A stretch of DNA of 64,000 nucleotides. Origin: Phytophthora sp. 'mugwort' (Eukaryota; Oomycota; Peronosporomycetes; Peronosporales; Peronosporaceae). The notes under the pieces were generated by a model. The model saw only the letters and a list, made by a program, of their open reading frames with translations, did not search any database and was not told where the DNA came from. The stretch's first letter is position 1; every line of letters begins with the position of its first letter. The stretch spans positions 2,728,001 to 2,792,000 of the forward strand of contig JAUCEF010000001.1 in NCBI GenBank assembly GCA_033558025.1, written 5' to 3'. Positions 44,786 through 58,080 of this stretch are shown one piece after another. The position numbers were made by a program, and so were the translations under genes.

Positions 44786-47700
44786 CTCCCACTCGACTCG
44801 ACAGCCTTCAGCGCTTCGATGCCGAGTTTGCTCCGGAGCACACTGAACTGCGTCGCAGAGATTGGCTTCGTCATGATGTCGGCCAGCATGTCGGTTGTCG
44901 AGACGTACTGCAGCACCACTTGACCGTCTTCCACCTTTTCGCGCACGAAGTGGTAGCGAATGTCGATGTGCTTGGTGCGCTTGTGGAACTCCGGATTCTT
45001 GGCCAACGCGATGGAGCCTTGGTTATCCTCGTAGATCAGCACTGCGTCGTCGTTCTTAATCTCACCGATTTCATGCAGGAACGCCTTGAGCCACAACGCC
45101 TCTTGCGTAGCTTCCGAGAGCGCCATATACTCGGCCTCTGTCGACGATAGCGCTACTGTCATCTGCTTCTTGCTGCGCCAGCTCACGCATCCCCCGTTCA
45201 TCATGAATGCGTAGCCACTTGTACTCGCGACGTGACTCGATGTCGCCCGCCTAGTCCGCATCTGAGTAGCCGCGAATACCTTCTTTGTCCTTCGCGGTGA
45301 ACTCGATGCCGTGCGTCGTCGTGCTTCGAATATACCGAAGTACTCGCTTGAGTGCCTGCCAGTGTGTGGGACATGGATCCGACGCGAATTGACTTAGTGA
45401 GCCCACTGCTGTCGCCAGGTCCGGACGTGTGCCCACCATTAAGTACATGAGGCAGCCTACAGCATTCCGGTACGGCACGTTCTTCATGTGTCTTCGTGCT
45501 TGCAGTCTCCTTCGCACATGTTCTTGGTTAGCTTGAGTCCCGGATCTTGTGGTGTTTTCACGGGCTTGCAATCTTCCATGCCAAACTTGTTCAGGATACT
45601 TTGCGCGAATTTGGTCTGCCGAATCGTTACAACGCCGACTTCTCGATCTTGCTTGATTTCCATACCGAGAAAGTAGCTGAGGTCGCCAAGGTCCGTCATC
45701 TCGAACCGATCGCTGAGTGCCCGCTTGGTCGATTCCAGCAAGTCATCGTCGTTGCTTGCAATGATGAGGTCGTCAACGTAGAGCACCACCAGTACCATGA
45801 TGTCGCCGTCCCTCTTGATGTACACGCAGTGGTCGGTCTTACACTTGGTGAACTCGATCTTTAGCATGAAGTCGTCGATGGTCTGGTTCCACATGCGTGG
45901 CGACTGTTTCAATCCGTACAATGACCGCTTGAGCTTGCATACGTACTCCGGGTGGTCTTCGTCAACGTATCCGTCGGGCTGTTGCATGTAGATTTCCTCG
46001 TCCAGCACGCCATTCAGGAAAGCCGTCTTGACATCCATCTGATGCAGCTTGAGACCGTACTTGGCAGCCATGCTCAACACCACCCGGATCGACGTGAACT
46101 TGGCCACTGGTGCGAATGTCTCCTCATAGTCGATGCCGTACTTCTGCGAGAACCCTTTGGCCACCAGGCGTGCCTTGAACCGCTCGATCTCTCCGGCTTG
46201 GTTCTCCTTCACTCGAAACACCCATCGGCAGCCGATCGCCTTGCGTCCCTTAGGCAACGGCACCACGTCCCACGTCTCGTTCTTGCAAAGCGACTCGTGT
46301 TCCGAGTCACAAGCTTCCTTCCACTTGGTTGCGTCCTTGGATTCCATCGCCGACTTGAACGTGGTCGGCATTTCTCCCACTGAATTCACGACGTATGCAG
46401 CTTCGAAGTCTTGACTTTCTTGAGCCGCAGCCGACATCTCGTCCAGAGTCAGGTGTCGACTCTGCCGCTTGGCACTTGGAACTTCCACAGCTTCTTCCAG
46501 CGACTGCGTCCGCGGGTGTCGCTTGCTGCCTGGTTCAAAACCTTCGTCCCGCGCTGCTTCTTCGTCTTCTTCTTCTTTGTCGTCTTCATCCGACTGCAAC
46601 GAATCTTGATCCGTCGTCTCTTCATCTTGAATGACCACCACCTCCCTCTGATGGTAGTCACGTCTCCCACTGTCGAAGACGTCTTCCATAAACTGCGCGT
46701 CGCGGCTCACCAGCACGCGACCGCTCTTGGTCTCTTCGAAACGGTACGCTTTCTCATGCTCCGAGTATCCCAGGAACCGACAGCGCACCGACCGAGCGTC
46801 AAACTTGGTGCGCTTCTCCTTCGGCACGTGCACGTACGCGTGGCAACCGAACACCTTGAGGTTCGCTAGCAGCGGTTTCTTGCCTGTCCAAACCTGGTGC
46901 GGCGACTTGTCGTGGTTGATGGCACGCGTCGGACACCGATTACGGAGGAACGTAGCTGTCACGACAGCTTCACCCCAATACGTCTTGGGCAATCCAGCAT
47001 GTTCCAGCATGCAACGCGCACACTCCACCAACGTCCGGTTCATGCGCTCGGCGACTCCGTTCAGCTGAGGCGTGTATGGCGGCGTGAACTTCTGCATGAT
47101 ACCACGGTCCGCACAGAACTTGGCCATCTCACCCGAAGTGTACTCGCCGCCGTTGTCGCTCCGCAGCATTTTCACGCGCTTGCCAGTCTGGGTCTCAGCT
47201 AACGCGACGAATTGCGCGAACTTGTCGGCCACCTCGGACTTGTTGCGCAGCAAGTACACCACACAGAAGTGCGACTTGTCATCGATAAACGTGACAAAAT
47301 AGCGCTTGCCTCCAAAGGTCGGCGTCTGCATGGGACCGCATACATCACTGTGTACGACTTCTAGCACTTGCTTGGCACGGTTTGGCGACGTCTTCATGTA
47401 GCTTACTCGCGTTTGCTTGCCGAGTGAGCATCCGTCGCACAGCTCCCACTGCTTCACCGACGCCATGTCGATACCAACACCGTAGCCCTTCTTGACGATG
47501 GCGTCTAGACCGCCATGGCCGATGTGACCAAGTCGAAGGTGCCAGAGGTACGACGTGGTGTCCCCTTGGCGATCCTTCGAACTTGCCGCATTGGCCTCGT
47601 CAGGCATCATCGGAGTCATGCACAGCTTGAACAGTCCTTTGCCCTCACGAGCGCCGAGCTTCCACTTGAGACTCTTCGTTTCAGCGAAGCACCCGTCGCT

Positions 47701-48867
47701 CTCGAAGATAACTGGCCCGACGTCCTTAGTGAACCGACCAACCGAAAACAGGTTGCGCGACAGCTTCGGAATGTGCCACACGTTCGTGAGTACACCCTTC
47801 TTCATGCCGCGCGGGGTCTTCATCGACATCACAATGTCGCCGGTCCCCACAGCCTGAACCACACCGTCGTCCGCGAGATGCACGTCCACCGGAGAGATCT
47901 TCTTGTAGTTCTTCATGTACTCCTTCGAGTACGTCATGTGCTGCGTCGCACCTGAGTCGACCAGCCACACTCCATTCGACTTGGAGGCACCCGTGTTACC
48001 ACCAACCGAGAAGAGGAAGTCGCCAGAGTCATCTTCACTCTGCGCGACATTCGCTCGTTGCGGCCTCTGCCGCTCCGCGTTCTCGCGGATTCGCACCGGA
48101 CACTTGGCGATCCAATGTCCGTGCTCGCCACAGTAGTGATAGGCACTAGTCTTCTGCGCCTGCCGACCCTTGCGCTTGTTGTCGCTTGTCATGAACGCTT
48201 GACCTTGACCGTGCGCGGTCCCGTCCGTACCGCCACCTTGTTCCTTGCGCTTCATGTCCTCATGAAGCAGCCGAGACGTCACGAGTTCCCACGACAGTGA
48301 GTCGGCTCTCGACTCCAACGCCGTGATCAGGAACTGGTACGACTCGCTCAGACTTCCCAAAAGCGTGATCACCAAGTCGTCCTCGCTGACCGGAGCGCCC
48401 ACTGCGTCGAGCTGCTCCGCCAGCGTCTTGATCTTGTTGATGTGCTCCAGCACATCATCACCTTCGTCCATCATCGTCGTGAAGAAACGCCGACGAAGAA
48501 AGAGCTTGTTGGCCAAACTCTTCTTCTCGAAGTGTCCTTCCAGTCTTGACCATGCATCATGCGCGCCACTCGCCGAGCGAACCAGCGGCAGCTGCGAATC
48601 CTCCATCGCGAGACAGATCATCGCCAGCGCCTTGCGCGACTTCTTCCGAAAGAGCGCTTGATCCGCCGCAGTCTGGCAGTGCTCCAGCTTCACTTCCCCA
48701 CTTGTCACTTCCCACAGTTCGCGCTCCTCGAGCACCATCTGCATCTTGAACTTCCACGTGTGGAAGTTAGTTCCGTCGAACTTGTTAATGCGGGCGGTAG
48801 TCGACGTGGCGTCCATGGCGAAGGCGTAGTCGGGGTCTTGGTCAGGGAAGACGGGGCTTGGGCTCAT
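44743..48867 (-). pseudogene. B6 gag-pol, chimeric; gag intact, RNase H broken
   Basis: ATG at 48867. KLEHC is intact, so a 1127-codon frame runs from gag through YVDD to the shared frameshift (stop at 45484); RNase H carries the same TAG (45251) and frameshifts as B4 and B5. Knuckle is YHYC. The gag end matches B7-type sequence (EERELWEV) rather than B4/B5 (EEREMWEV). Confidence 0.88.
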
Positions 48868-48871
48868 AACC

Positions 48872-49225
48872 AAAAGGCTTGGTCACTTGATGGCAAAATG
48901 CAAAGTGATTGATTCAGGTCCTTAGTTCGCAAACTCCTTGCTACCTCTAAGCCTACAGTTCTACCTACTGGGTACACTCTACTGGATTCTCTACTGGATA
49001 CTGAGTTACTTCAGCCAATCAGGGACTGCCACGTAGAGCCCATCATGTACCCACAATCTTGTACCCACCCATGGCGTAATCGTCCGTGGCGTAAACACCG
49101 TCCCATAAACACCGTGACGTAATCTTCGTCTCGTAATCACATGATGAGTGCGATGCCACTGAGTGAAGGTCATACCGGTATCCTACCGGTATACAGCAGC
49201 TGGTCGAGACGTCTCCTTGACAACA
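48872..49225 (-). repeat. B LTR 7 (right end of the array)
   Basis: 354 bp and of the LTR 1 subtype (GATTGATTCAGG, ACATGATGAGTGCG), unlike the other three LTRs of this array. Confidence 0.92.
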
Positions 49226-49807
49226 CACGAAACACACCACGAAGTCGCATCGACTTTAACTCAGCACGAATCGCCTTGCGCCAGTGCAATTGGTCCGGGC
49301 CGTTGACCGCTTCTTGGAATGTCGACGGCTCCGATAAGTCCACGGCTGCTTCGACCGCGTTGGCACTTGCACGCCAAAACACAGATGGAGTCGATTCTTC
49401 ATCTTGGTCTCCAGACTTTTCTTCTTCATCTGCGTCTGTTCGGTGCGAAGGGGAGTCGTTCGGTGCACTTGCTTCTTCCAGTCCAGGTCGATGACGCACA
49501 GCGCGCGGTCTTCTGGCAGCTTCATCTTCGTCACTCGGGCGGCTCTTGCGCTTCCCTGCCTGTTTGTACTCCGTCTGGCGCGGACCATCATCGTCGATGT
49601 CGAGCGAGTCGAAGTCCAGGTCGTCGACATCTTCATCAGAAATCGACGGTGAAAATCCAAAGGTTGATTCATCGAAGTTGACATCGCGACTGATGACCAC
49701 CTGCCCCGCCTCGATGTCATAAAGTCGATACGCCTTGGACACTTCTTCGTAACCCAGAAACAATCCGGCGCGAGCCTTGGGATCCCACTTGAGTCGCTTC
49801 TCCTTCG
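49226..49807 (-). pseudogene. Family A fragment: integrase C-end and linker
   Basis: 582 bp of A polyprotein ([16 protein letters not shown], acidic [16 protein letters not shown] linker, to MRLRGVFR), open in its own frame. It is bounded by B LTR 7 at CACGA and B LTR 8 at CTTCG. The CTTCG edge is the reverse complement of the CGAAG edge at 26306-26310. Confidence 0.88.
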
Positions 49808-50161
49808 TGTTGTCAAGGAGACGTCTCGATCAGCTGCTGTATACCGGTAGGATACCGGTATGACCTTCACTCAGTGGCATCGCAATCATCATGTGATTAC
49901 GAGACGAAGATTACGTCACGGTGTTTATGGGACGGTGTTTACGCCACGGACGATTACGCCATGGGTGGGTACAAGATTGTGGGTACATGATGGGCTCTAC
50001 GTGGCACTCCCTGATTGGCTGAAGTAACTCAGTATCCAGTAGAGAATCCAGTAGAGTGTACCCAGTAGGTAGAACTGTAGGCTTAGAGGTAGCAAGGAGT
50101 TTGCGAACTAAGGACCTAAATCAATCACTTTGCATTTTGCCATCAAGTGACCAAGCCTTTT
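49808..50161 (+). repeat. B LTR 8 (5' LTR of B7, plus strand)
   Basis: 354 bp, followed by the primer-binding site at 50162. Confidence 0.92.
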
Positions 50162-50165
50162 GGTT

Positions 50166-53100
50166 ATGAGCCCAAGCCCCGTCTTCCCTGACCAAGACCC
50201 CGACTACGCCTTCGCCATGGACGCCACGTCGACTACCGCCCGCATTAACAAGTTCGACGGAACTAACTTCCACACGTGGAAGTTCAAGATGCAGATGGTG
50301 CTCGAGGAGCGCGAACTGTGGGAAGTGACAAGTGGGGAAGTGAAGCTGGAGCACTGCCAGACTGCGGCGGATCAAGCGCTCTTTCGGAAGAAGTCGCGCA
50401 AGGCGCTGGCGATGATCTGTCTCGCGATGGAGGATTCGCAGCTGCCGCTGGTTCGCTCGGCGAGTGGCGCGCATGATGCATGGTCAAGACTGGAAGGACA
50501 CTTCGAGAAGAAGAGTTTGGCCAACAAGCTCTTTCTTCGTCGGCGTTTCTTCACGACGATGATGGACGAAGGTGATGATGTGCTGGAGCACATCAACAAG
50601 ATCAAGACGCTGGCGGAGCAGCTCGACGCAGTGGGCGCTCCGGTCAGCGAGGACGACTTGGTGATCACGCTTTTGGGAAGTCTGAGCGAGTCGTACCAGT
50701 TCCTGATCACGGCGTTGGAGTCGAGAGCCGACTCACTGTCGTGGGAACTCGTGACGTCTCGGCTGCTTCATGAGGACATGAAGCGCAAGGAACAAGGTGG
50801 CGGTACGGACGGGACCGCGCACGGTCAAGGTCAAGCGTTCATGACAAGCGACAACAAGCGCAAGGGTCGGCAGGCGCAGAAGACTAGTGCCTATCACTAC
50901 TGTGGCGAGCACGGACATTGGATCGCCAAGTGTCCGGTGCGAATCCGCGAGAACGCGGAGCGGCAGAGGCCGCAACGAGCGAATGTCGCGCAGAGTGAAG
51001 ATGACTCTGGCGACTTCCTCTTCTCGGTTGGTGGTAACACGGGTGCCTCCAAGTCGAATGGAGTGTGGCTGGTCGACTCAGGTGCGACGCAGCACATGAC
51101 GTACTCGAAGGAGTACATGAAGAACTACAAGAAGATCTCTCCGGTGGACGTGCATCTCGCGGACGACGGTGTGGTTCAGGCTGTGGGGACCGGCGACATT
51201 GTGATGTCGATGAAGACCCCGCGCGGCATGAAGAAGGGTGTACTCACGAACGTGTGGCACATTCCGAAGCTGTCGCGCAACCTGTTTTCGGTTGGTCGGT
51301 TCACTAAGGACGTCGGGCCAGTTATCTTCGAGAGCGACGGGTGCTTCGCTGAAACGAAGAGTCTCAAGTGGAAGCTCGGCGCTCGTGAGGGCAAAGGACT
51401 GTTCAAGCTGTGCATGACTCCGATGATGCCTGACGAGGCCAATGCGGCAAGTTCGAAGGATCGCCAAGGGGACACCACGTCGTACCTCTGGCACCTTCGA
51501 CTTGGTCACATCGGCCATGGCGGTCTAGACGCCATCGTCAAGAAGGGCTACGGTGTTGGTATCGACATGGCGTCGGTGAAGCAGTGGGAGCTGTGCGACG
51601 GATGCTCACTCGGCAAGCAAACGCGAGTAAGCTACATGAAGACGTCGCCAAACCGTGCCAAGCAAGTGCTAGAAGTCGTACACAGTGATGTATGCGGTCC
51701 CATGCAGACGCCGACCTTTGGAGGCAAGCGCTATTTTGTCACGTTTATCGATGACAAGTCGCACTTCTGTGTGGTGTACTTGCTGCGCAACAAGTCCGAG
51801 GTGGCCGACAAGTTCGCGCAATTCGTCGCGTTAGCTGAGACCCAGACTGGCAAGCGCGTGAAAATGCTGCGGAGCGACAACGGCGGCGAGTACACTTCGG
51901 GTGAGATGGCCAAGTTCTGTGCGGACCGTGGTATCATGCAGAAGTTCACGCCGCCATACACGCCTCAGCTGAACGGAGTCGCCGAGCGCATGAACCGGAC
52001 GTTGGTGGAGTGTGCGCGTTGCATGCTGGAACATGCTGGATTGCCCAAGACGTATTGGGGTGAAGCTGTCGTGACAGCTACGTTCCTCCGTAATCGGTGT
52101 CCGACGCGTGCCATCAACCACGACAAGTCGCCGCACCAGGTTTGGACAGGCAAGAAACCGCTGCTAGCGAACCTCAAGGTGTTCGGTTGCCACGCGTACG
52201 TGCACGTGCCGAAGGAGAAGCGCACCAAGTTTGACGCTCGGTCGGTGCGCTGTCGGTTCCTGGGATACTCGGAGCATGAGAAAGCGTACCGTTTCGAAGA
52301 GACCAAGAGCGGTCGCGTGCTGGTGAGCCGCGACGCGCAGTTTATGGAAGACGTCTTCGACAGTGGGAGACGTGACTACCATCAGAGGGAGGTGGTGGTC
52401 ATTCCAGATGAAGAGACGACGGATCAAGATTCGTTGCAGTCGGATGAAGACGACAAAGAAGAAGAAGACGAAGAAGCAGCGCGGGACGAAGGTTTTGAAC
52501 CAGGCAGCAAGCGACACCCGCGGACGCAGTCGCTGGAAGAAGCTGTGGAAGTTCCAAGTGCCAAGCGGCAGAGTCGACACCTGACTCTGGACGAGATGTC
52601 GGCTGCGGCTCAAGAAAGTCAAGACTTCGAAGCTGCATACGTCGTGAATTCAGTGGGAGAAATGCCGACCACGTTCAAGTCGGCGATGGAATCCAGCGAC
52701 GCAGTCAAGTGGAAGGAGGCGTGTGACTCGGAGGTCGAGTCGCTCCGCAAGAACGAGACGTGGATCCTCGTGCCGCTGCCAAAAGGACGCAAGGCAATCG
52801 GCAACCGATGGGTGTTCCGTGTGAAGGAGAACCAGGCTGGAGAGATCGAACGGTTCAAGGCGCGACTGGTGGCCAAGGGATTTTCGCAGAAGTACGGCAT
52901 CGACTACGACGAGACTTTCGCGCCAGTGGCCAAGTTCACGTCGATCAGGATCCTGCTCAGTCTGGCGGCCAAGTACAATCTCATGGTGCACCAGATGGAT
53001 GTCAAGACAGCTTTCCTGAACGGTTTGTTAGACGAAGACATCTACATGGCACAGCCGGACGGCTACATCGATGAAAAGCACCCGGACTATGTCTGTCAGC

Positions 53101-53282
53101 TCAAGCGGTCTCTTTACGGTTTGAAGCAGTCGCCGCGGATGTGGAACAAGACCATCGACGACCTCATGCTCAAGCTAGGGTTCAAGAAGTGCGAGTCTGA
53201 CCACTGCATCTACTTCAAGCGTGACGACCAAGACATGATCTTCGTGGCGCTATATGTCGACGACCTGATCCTCGCAAGTAAC
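50166..53282 (+). pseudogene. B7: family B gag to RT, cut after YVDD
   Basis: From ATG 50166 the frame is open through gag, knuckle (YHYC, first Cys lost), protease, integrase and RT to LYVDDLILASN, where GTAAC (53278-53282) is followed by a minus-strand LTR. No frameshift: the only breaks are the missing RT end/RNase H and the knuckle change. The apparent stop at 53334 lies in the LTR. Confidence 0.88.
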
Positions 53283-53636
53283 AAAAGGCTTGGTCACTTG
53301 ATGGCAAAATGCAAAGTGATCGATTTAGGTCCTTAGTTCGCAAACTCCTTGCTACCTCTAAGCCTACAGTTCTACCTACTGGGTACACTCTACTGGATTC
53401 TCTACTGGATACTGAGTTACTTCAGCCAATCAGGGAGTGCCACGTAGAGCCCATCATGTACCCACAATCTTGTACCCACCCATGGCGTAATCGTCCGTGG
53501 CGTAAACACCGTCCCATAAACACCGTGACGTAATCTTCGTCTCGTAATCACATGATGATTGCGATGCCACTGAGTGAAGGTCATACCGGTATCCTACCGG
53601 TATACAGCAGCTGGTCGAGACGTCTCCTTGACAACA
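53283..53636 (-). repeat. B LTR 9
   Basis: 354 bp, minus orientation; 3' LTR of B8. Confidence 0.92.
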
Positions 53637-56600
53637 CTCCCACTCGACTCGACAGCCTTCAGCGCTTCGATGCCGAGTTTGCTCCGGAGCACACTGAACT
53701 GCGTCGCAGAGATTGGCTTCGTCATGATGTCCGCCAGCATGTCGGTTGTCGAAACATACTGCAGCACCACTTGACCGTCTTCCACCTTCTCGCGCACGAA
53801 ATGGTAGCGAATGTCGATGTGCTTGGTGCGCTTGTGGAATTCGGGATTCTTGGCCAACGCGATGGAGCCTTGGTTGTCCTCGTAGATCTTGATTGCTTCA
53901 TCGCTTGTCATCTCGCCGAGCTCGCACAGGAACACCTTAAGCCACACCGCCTCTTGTGTCGCCTCCGATAGCGCCATGTACTCAGCTTCCGTCGAAGACA
54001 GCGCCACTGTCCGCTGCTTCTTGCTCCTCCAGCTGATGCATCCGTCATTCATCATGAATGCGTAGCCACTTGTACTTCTTCTTGACTCGATGTCTCCAGC
54101 CCAGTCGGCATCTGAATAGCCTTGGGGTCCGTCGTCGCAGCTCGCTTGAAACTCGATGCCGTGCGTCTTCGTGCCTTGAATGTACCTGAAGACCCTCTTG
54201 AGCGCCTGCCAGTGTGTCGGGCATGGGTCTGCTGCAAACTGGCTGAGAACTCCCACTGCTGCTGCGAGGTCCGGGCGTGTGCCTACCATGAGATACATGA
54301 GGCATCCCACAGCGTTCCGGTATGGCACGTTTACCATGGTCTCGTCGTGCTTGCAGCCGCCCTCGCACATGGCCTTGGTCAGCTTGAGGCCCGGATCCTG
54401 TGGCGTCTTAACAGGGTTGCTCTTCTCCATGTTGAACTTCTCCAGAATGTCTTTCGCAAACTTGGTTTGCCGCATCGACACCTTCCCTGTCGTCACATCT
54501 TGATCGATTTCCATGCCGAGGAAGTACTTGAGCTGGCCCAGGTCCGTCATCTCGAAACGGTCACTGAGCGCCTTCTTCGTCGACTTGAGCAGCTTGTCGT
54601 TGTTACTTGCGAGGATCAGGTCGTCGACATATAGCGCCACGAAGATCATGTCTTGGTCGTCACGCTTGAAGTAGATGCAGTGGTCAGACTCGCACTTCTT
54701 GAACCCTAGCTTGAGCATGAGGTCGTCGATGGTCTTGTTCCACATCCGCGGCGACTGCTTCAAACCGTAAAGAGACCGCTTGAGCTGACAGACATAGTCC
54801 GGGTGCTTTTCATCGATGTAGCCGTCCGGCTGTGCCATGTAGATGTCTTCGTCTAACAAACCGTTCAGGAAAGCTGTCTTGACATCCATCTGGTGCACCA
54901 TGAGATTGTACTTGGCCGCCAGACTGAGCAGGATCCTGATCGACGTGAACTTGGCCACTGGCGCGAAAGTCTCGTCGTAGTCGATGCCGTACTTCTGCGA
55001 AAATCCCTTGGCCACCAGTCGCGCCTTGAACCGTTCGATCTCTCCAGCCTGGTTCTCCTTCACACGGAACACCCATCGGTTGCCGATTGCCTTGCGTCCT
55101 TTTGGCAGCGGCACGAGGATCCACGTCTCGTTCTTGCGGAGCGACTCGACCTCCGAGTCACACGCCTCCTTCCACTTGACTGCGTCGCTGGATTCCATCG
55201 CCGACTTGAACGTGGTCGGCATTTCTCCCACTGAATTCACGACGTATGCAGCTTCGAAGTCTTGACTTTCTTGAGCCGCAGCCGACATCTCGTCCAGAGT
55301 CAGGTGTCGACTCTGCCGCTTGGCACTTGGAACTTCCACAGCTTCTTCCAGCGACTGCGTCCGCGGGTGTCGCTTGCTGCCTGGTTCAAAACCTTCGTCC
55401 CGCGCTGCTTCTTCGTCTTCTTCTTCTTTGTCGTCTTCATCCGACTGCAACGAATCTTGATCCGTCGTCTCTTCATCTGGAATGACCACCACCTCCCTCT
55501 GATGGTAGGTAGTCACGTCTCCCACTGTCGAAGACGTCTTCCATAAACTGCGCGTCGCGGCTCACCAGCACGCGACCGCTCTTGGTCTCTTCGAAACGGT
55601 ACGCTTTCTCATGCTCCGAGTATCCCAGGAACCGACAGCGCACCGACCGAGCGTCAAACTTGGTGCGCTTCTCCTTCGGCACGTGCACGTACGCGTGGCA
55701 ACCGAACACCTTGAGGTTCGCTAGCAGCGGTTTCTTGCCTGTCCAAACCTGGTGCGGCGACTTGTCGTGGTTGATGGCACGCGTCGGACACCGATTACGG
55801 AGGAACGTAGCTGTCACGACAGCTTCACCCCAATACGTCTTGGGCAATCCAGCATGTTCCAGCATGCAACGCGCACACTCCACCAACGTCCGGTTCATGC
55901 GCTCGGCGACTCCGTTCAGCTGAGGCGTGTATGGCGGCGTGAACTTCTGCATGATACCACGGTCCGCACAGAACTTGGCCATCTCACCCGAAGTGTACTC
56001 GCCGCCGTTGTCGCTCCGCAGCATTTTCACGCGCTTGCCAGTCTGGGTCTCAGCTAACGCGACGAATTGCGCGAACTTGTCGGCCACCTCGGACTTGTTG
56101 CGCAGCAAGTACACCACACAGAAGTGCGACTTGTCATCGATAAACGTGACAAAATAGCGCTTGCCTCCAAAGGTCGGCGTCTGCATGGGACCGCATACAT
56201 CACTGTGTACGACTTCTAGCACTTGCTTGGCACGGTTTGGCGACGTCTTCATGTAGCTTACTCGCGTTTGCTTGCCGAGTGAGCATCCGTCGCACAGCTC
56301 CCACTGCTTCACCGACGCCATGTCGATACCAACACCGTAGCCCTTCTTGACGATGGCGTCTAGACCGCCATGGCCGATGTGACCAAGTCGAAGGTGCCAG
56401 AGGTACGACGTGGTGTCCCCTTGGCGATCCTTCGAACTTGCCGCATTGGCCTCGTCAGGCATCATCGGAGTCATGCACAGCTTGAACAGTCCTTTGCCCT
56501 CACGAGCGCCGAGCTTCCACTTGAGACTCTTCGTTTCAGCGAAGCACCCGTCGCTCTCGAAGATAACTGGCCCGACGTCCTTAGTGAACCGACCAACCGA

Positions 56601-57722
56601 AAACAGGTTGCGCGACAGCTTCGGAATGTGCCACACGTTCGTGAGTACACCCTTCTTCATGCCGCGCGGGGTCTTCATCGACATCACAATGTCGCCGGTC
56701 CCCACAGCCTGAACCACACCGTCGTCCGCGAGATGCACGTCCACCGGAGAGATCTTCTTGTAGTTCTTCATGTACTCCTTCGAGTACGTCATGTGCTGCG
56801 TCGCACCTGAGTCGACCAGCCACACTCCATTCGACTTGGAGGCACCCGTGTTACCACCAACCGAGAAGAGGAAGTCGCCAGAGTCATCTTCACTCTGCGC
56901 GACATTCGCTCGTTGCGGCCTCTGCCGCTCCGCGTTCTCGCGGATTCGCACCGGACACTTGGCGATCCAATGTCCGTGCTCGCCACAGTAGTGACAGGCA
57001 CTAGTCTTCTGCGCCTGCCGACCCTTGCGCTTGTTGTCGCTTGTCATGAACGCTTGACCTTGACCGTGCGCGGTGCCGTCCGTACCGCCACCTTGTTCCT
57101 TGCGCTTCATGTCCTCATGAAGCAGCCGAGACGTCACGAGTTCCCACGACAGTGAGTCGGCTCTCGACTCCAACGCCGTGATCAGGAACTGGTACGACTC
57201 GCTCAGACTTCCCAAAAGCGTGATCACCAAGTCGTCCTCGCTGACCGGAGCGCCCACTGCGTCGAGCTGCTCCGCCAGCGTCTTGATCTTGTTGATGTGC
57301 TCCAGCACATCATCACCTTCGTCCATCATCGTCGTGAAGAAACGCCGACGAAGAAAGAGCTTGTTGGCCAAACTCTTCTTCTCGAAGTGTCCTTCCAGTC
57401 TTGACCATGCATCATGCGCGCCACTCGCCGAGCGAACCAGCGGCAGCTGCGAATCCTCCATCGCGAGACAGATCATCGCCAGCGCCTTGCGCGACTTCTT
57501 CCGAAAGAGCGCTTGATCCGCCGCAGTCTGGCAGTGCTCCAGCTTCACTTCCCCACTTGTCACTTCCCACAGTTCGCGCTCCTCGAGCACCATCTGCATC
57601 TTGAACTTCCACGTGTGGAAGTTAGTTCCGTCGAACTTGTTAATGCGGGCGGTAGTCGACGTGGCGTCCATGGCGAAGGCGTAGTCGGGGTCTTGGTCAG
57701 GGAAGACGGGGCTTGGGCTCAT
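53594..57722 (-). pseudogene. B8 gag-pol with a single 4-bp insertion
   Basis: ATG at 57722. All motifs are present as in B1, with an intact CHYC knuckle and YVDD. A 4-bp duplication (GGTAGGTAG near 55504-55512, other copies GGTAG) shifts frame in the linker after integrase. Otherwise the frame is complete to the stop in LTR 9. Confidence 0.9.
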
Positions 57723-57726
57723 AACC

Positions 57727-58080
57727 AAAAGGCTTGGTCACTTGATGGCAAAATGCAAAGTGATTGATTTAGGTCCTTAGTTCGCAAACTCCTTGCTACC
57801 TCTAAGCCTACAGTTCTACCTACTGGGTACACTCTACTGGATTCTCTACTGGATACTGAGTTACTTCAGCCAATCAGGGAGTGCCACGTAGAGCCCATCA
57901 TGTACCCACAATCTTGTACCCACCCATGGCGTAATCGTCCGTGGCGTAAACACCGTCCCATAAACACCGTGACGTAATCTTCGTCTCGTAATCACAGGAT
58001 GATTGCGATGCCACTGAGTGAAGGTCATACCGGTATCCTACCGGTATACAGCAGCTGGTCGAGACGTCTCCTTGACAACA
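57727..58080 (-). repeat. B LTR 10 (shared by B8 and B9)
   Basis: 354 bp; resembles LTR 2 (GATTGATTTAGG, CAGGATGATTGCG). Confidence 0.92.

Larger units (their letters stand above)
35549..49225 (-). mobile_element. Head-to-tail array of three family B elements sharing LTRs
   Basis: LTRs at 35549, 39990, 44431 and 48872 separate three internal regions of exactly 4086 bp each; the period is exactly 4441 bp three times. All three units carry the same lesions in RNase H, so the array arose by duplication or recombination, not by three insertions. Left junction: GTAAC in B3. Right junction: an A-family fragment. Confidence 0.88.
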
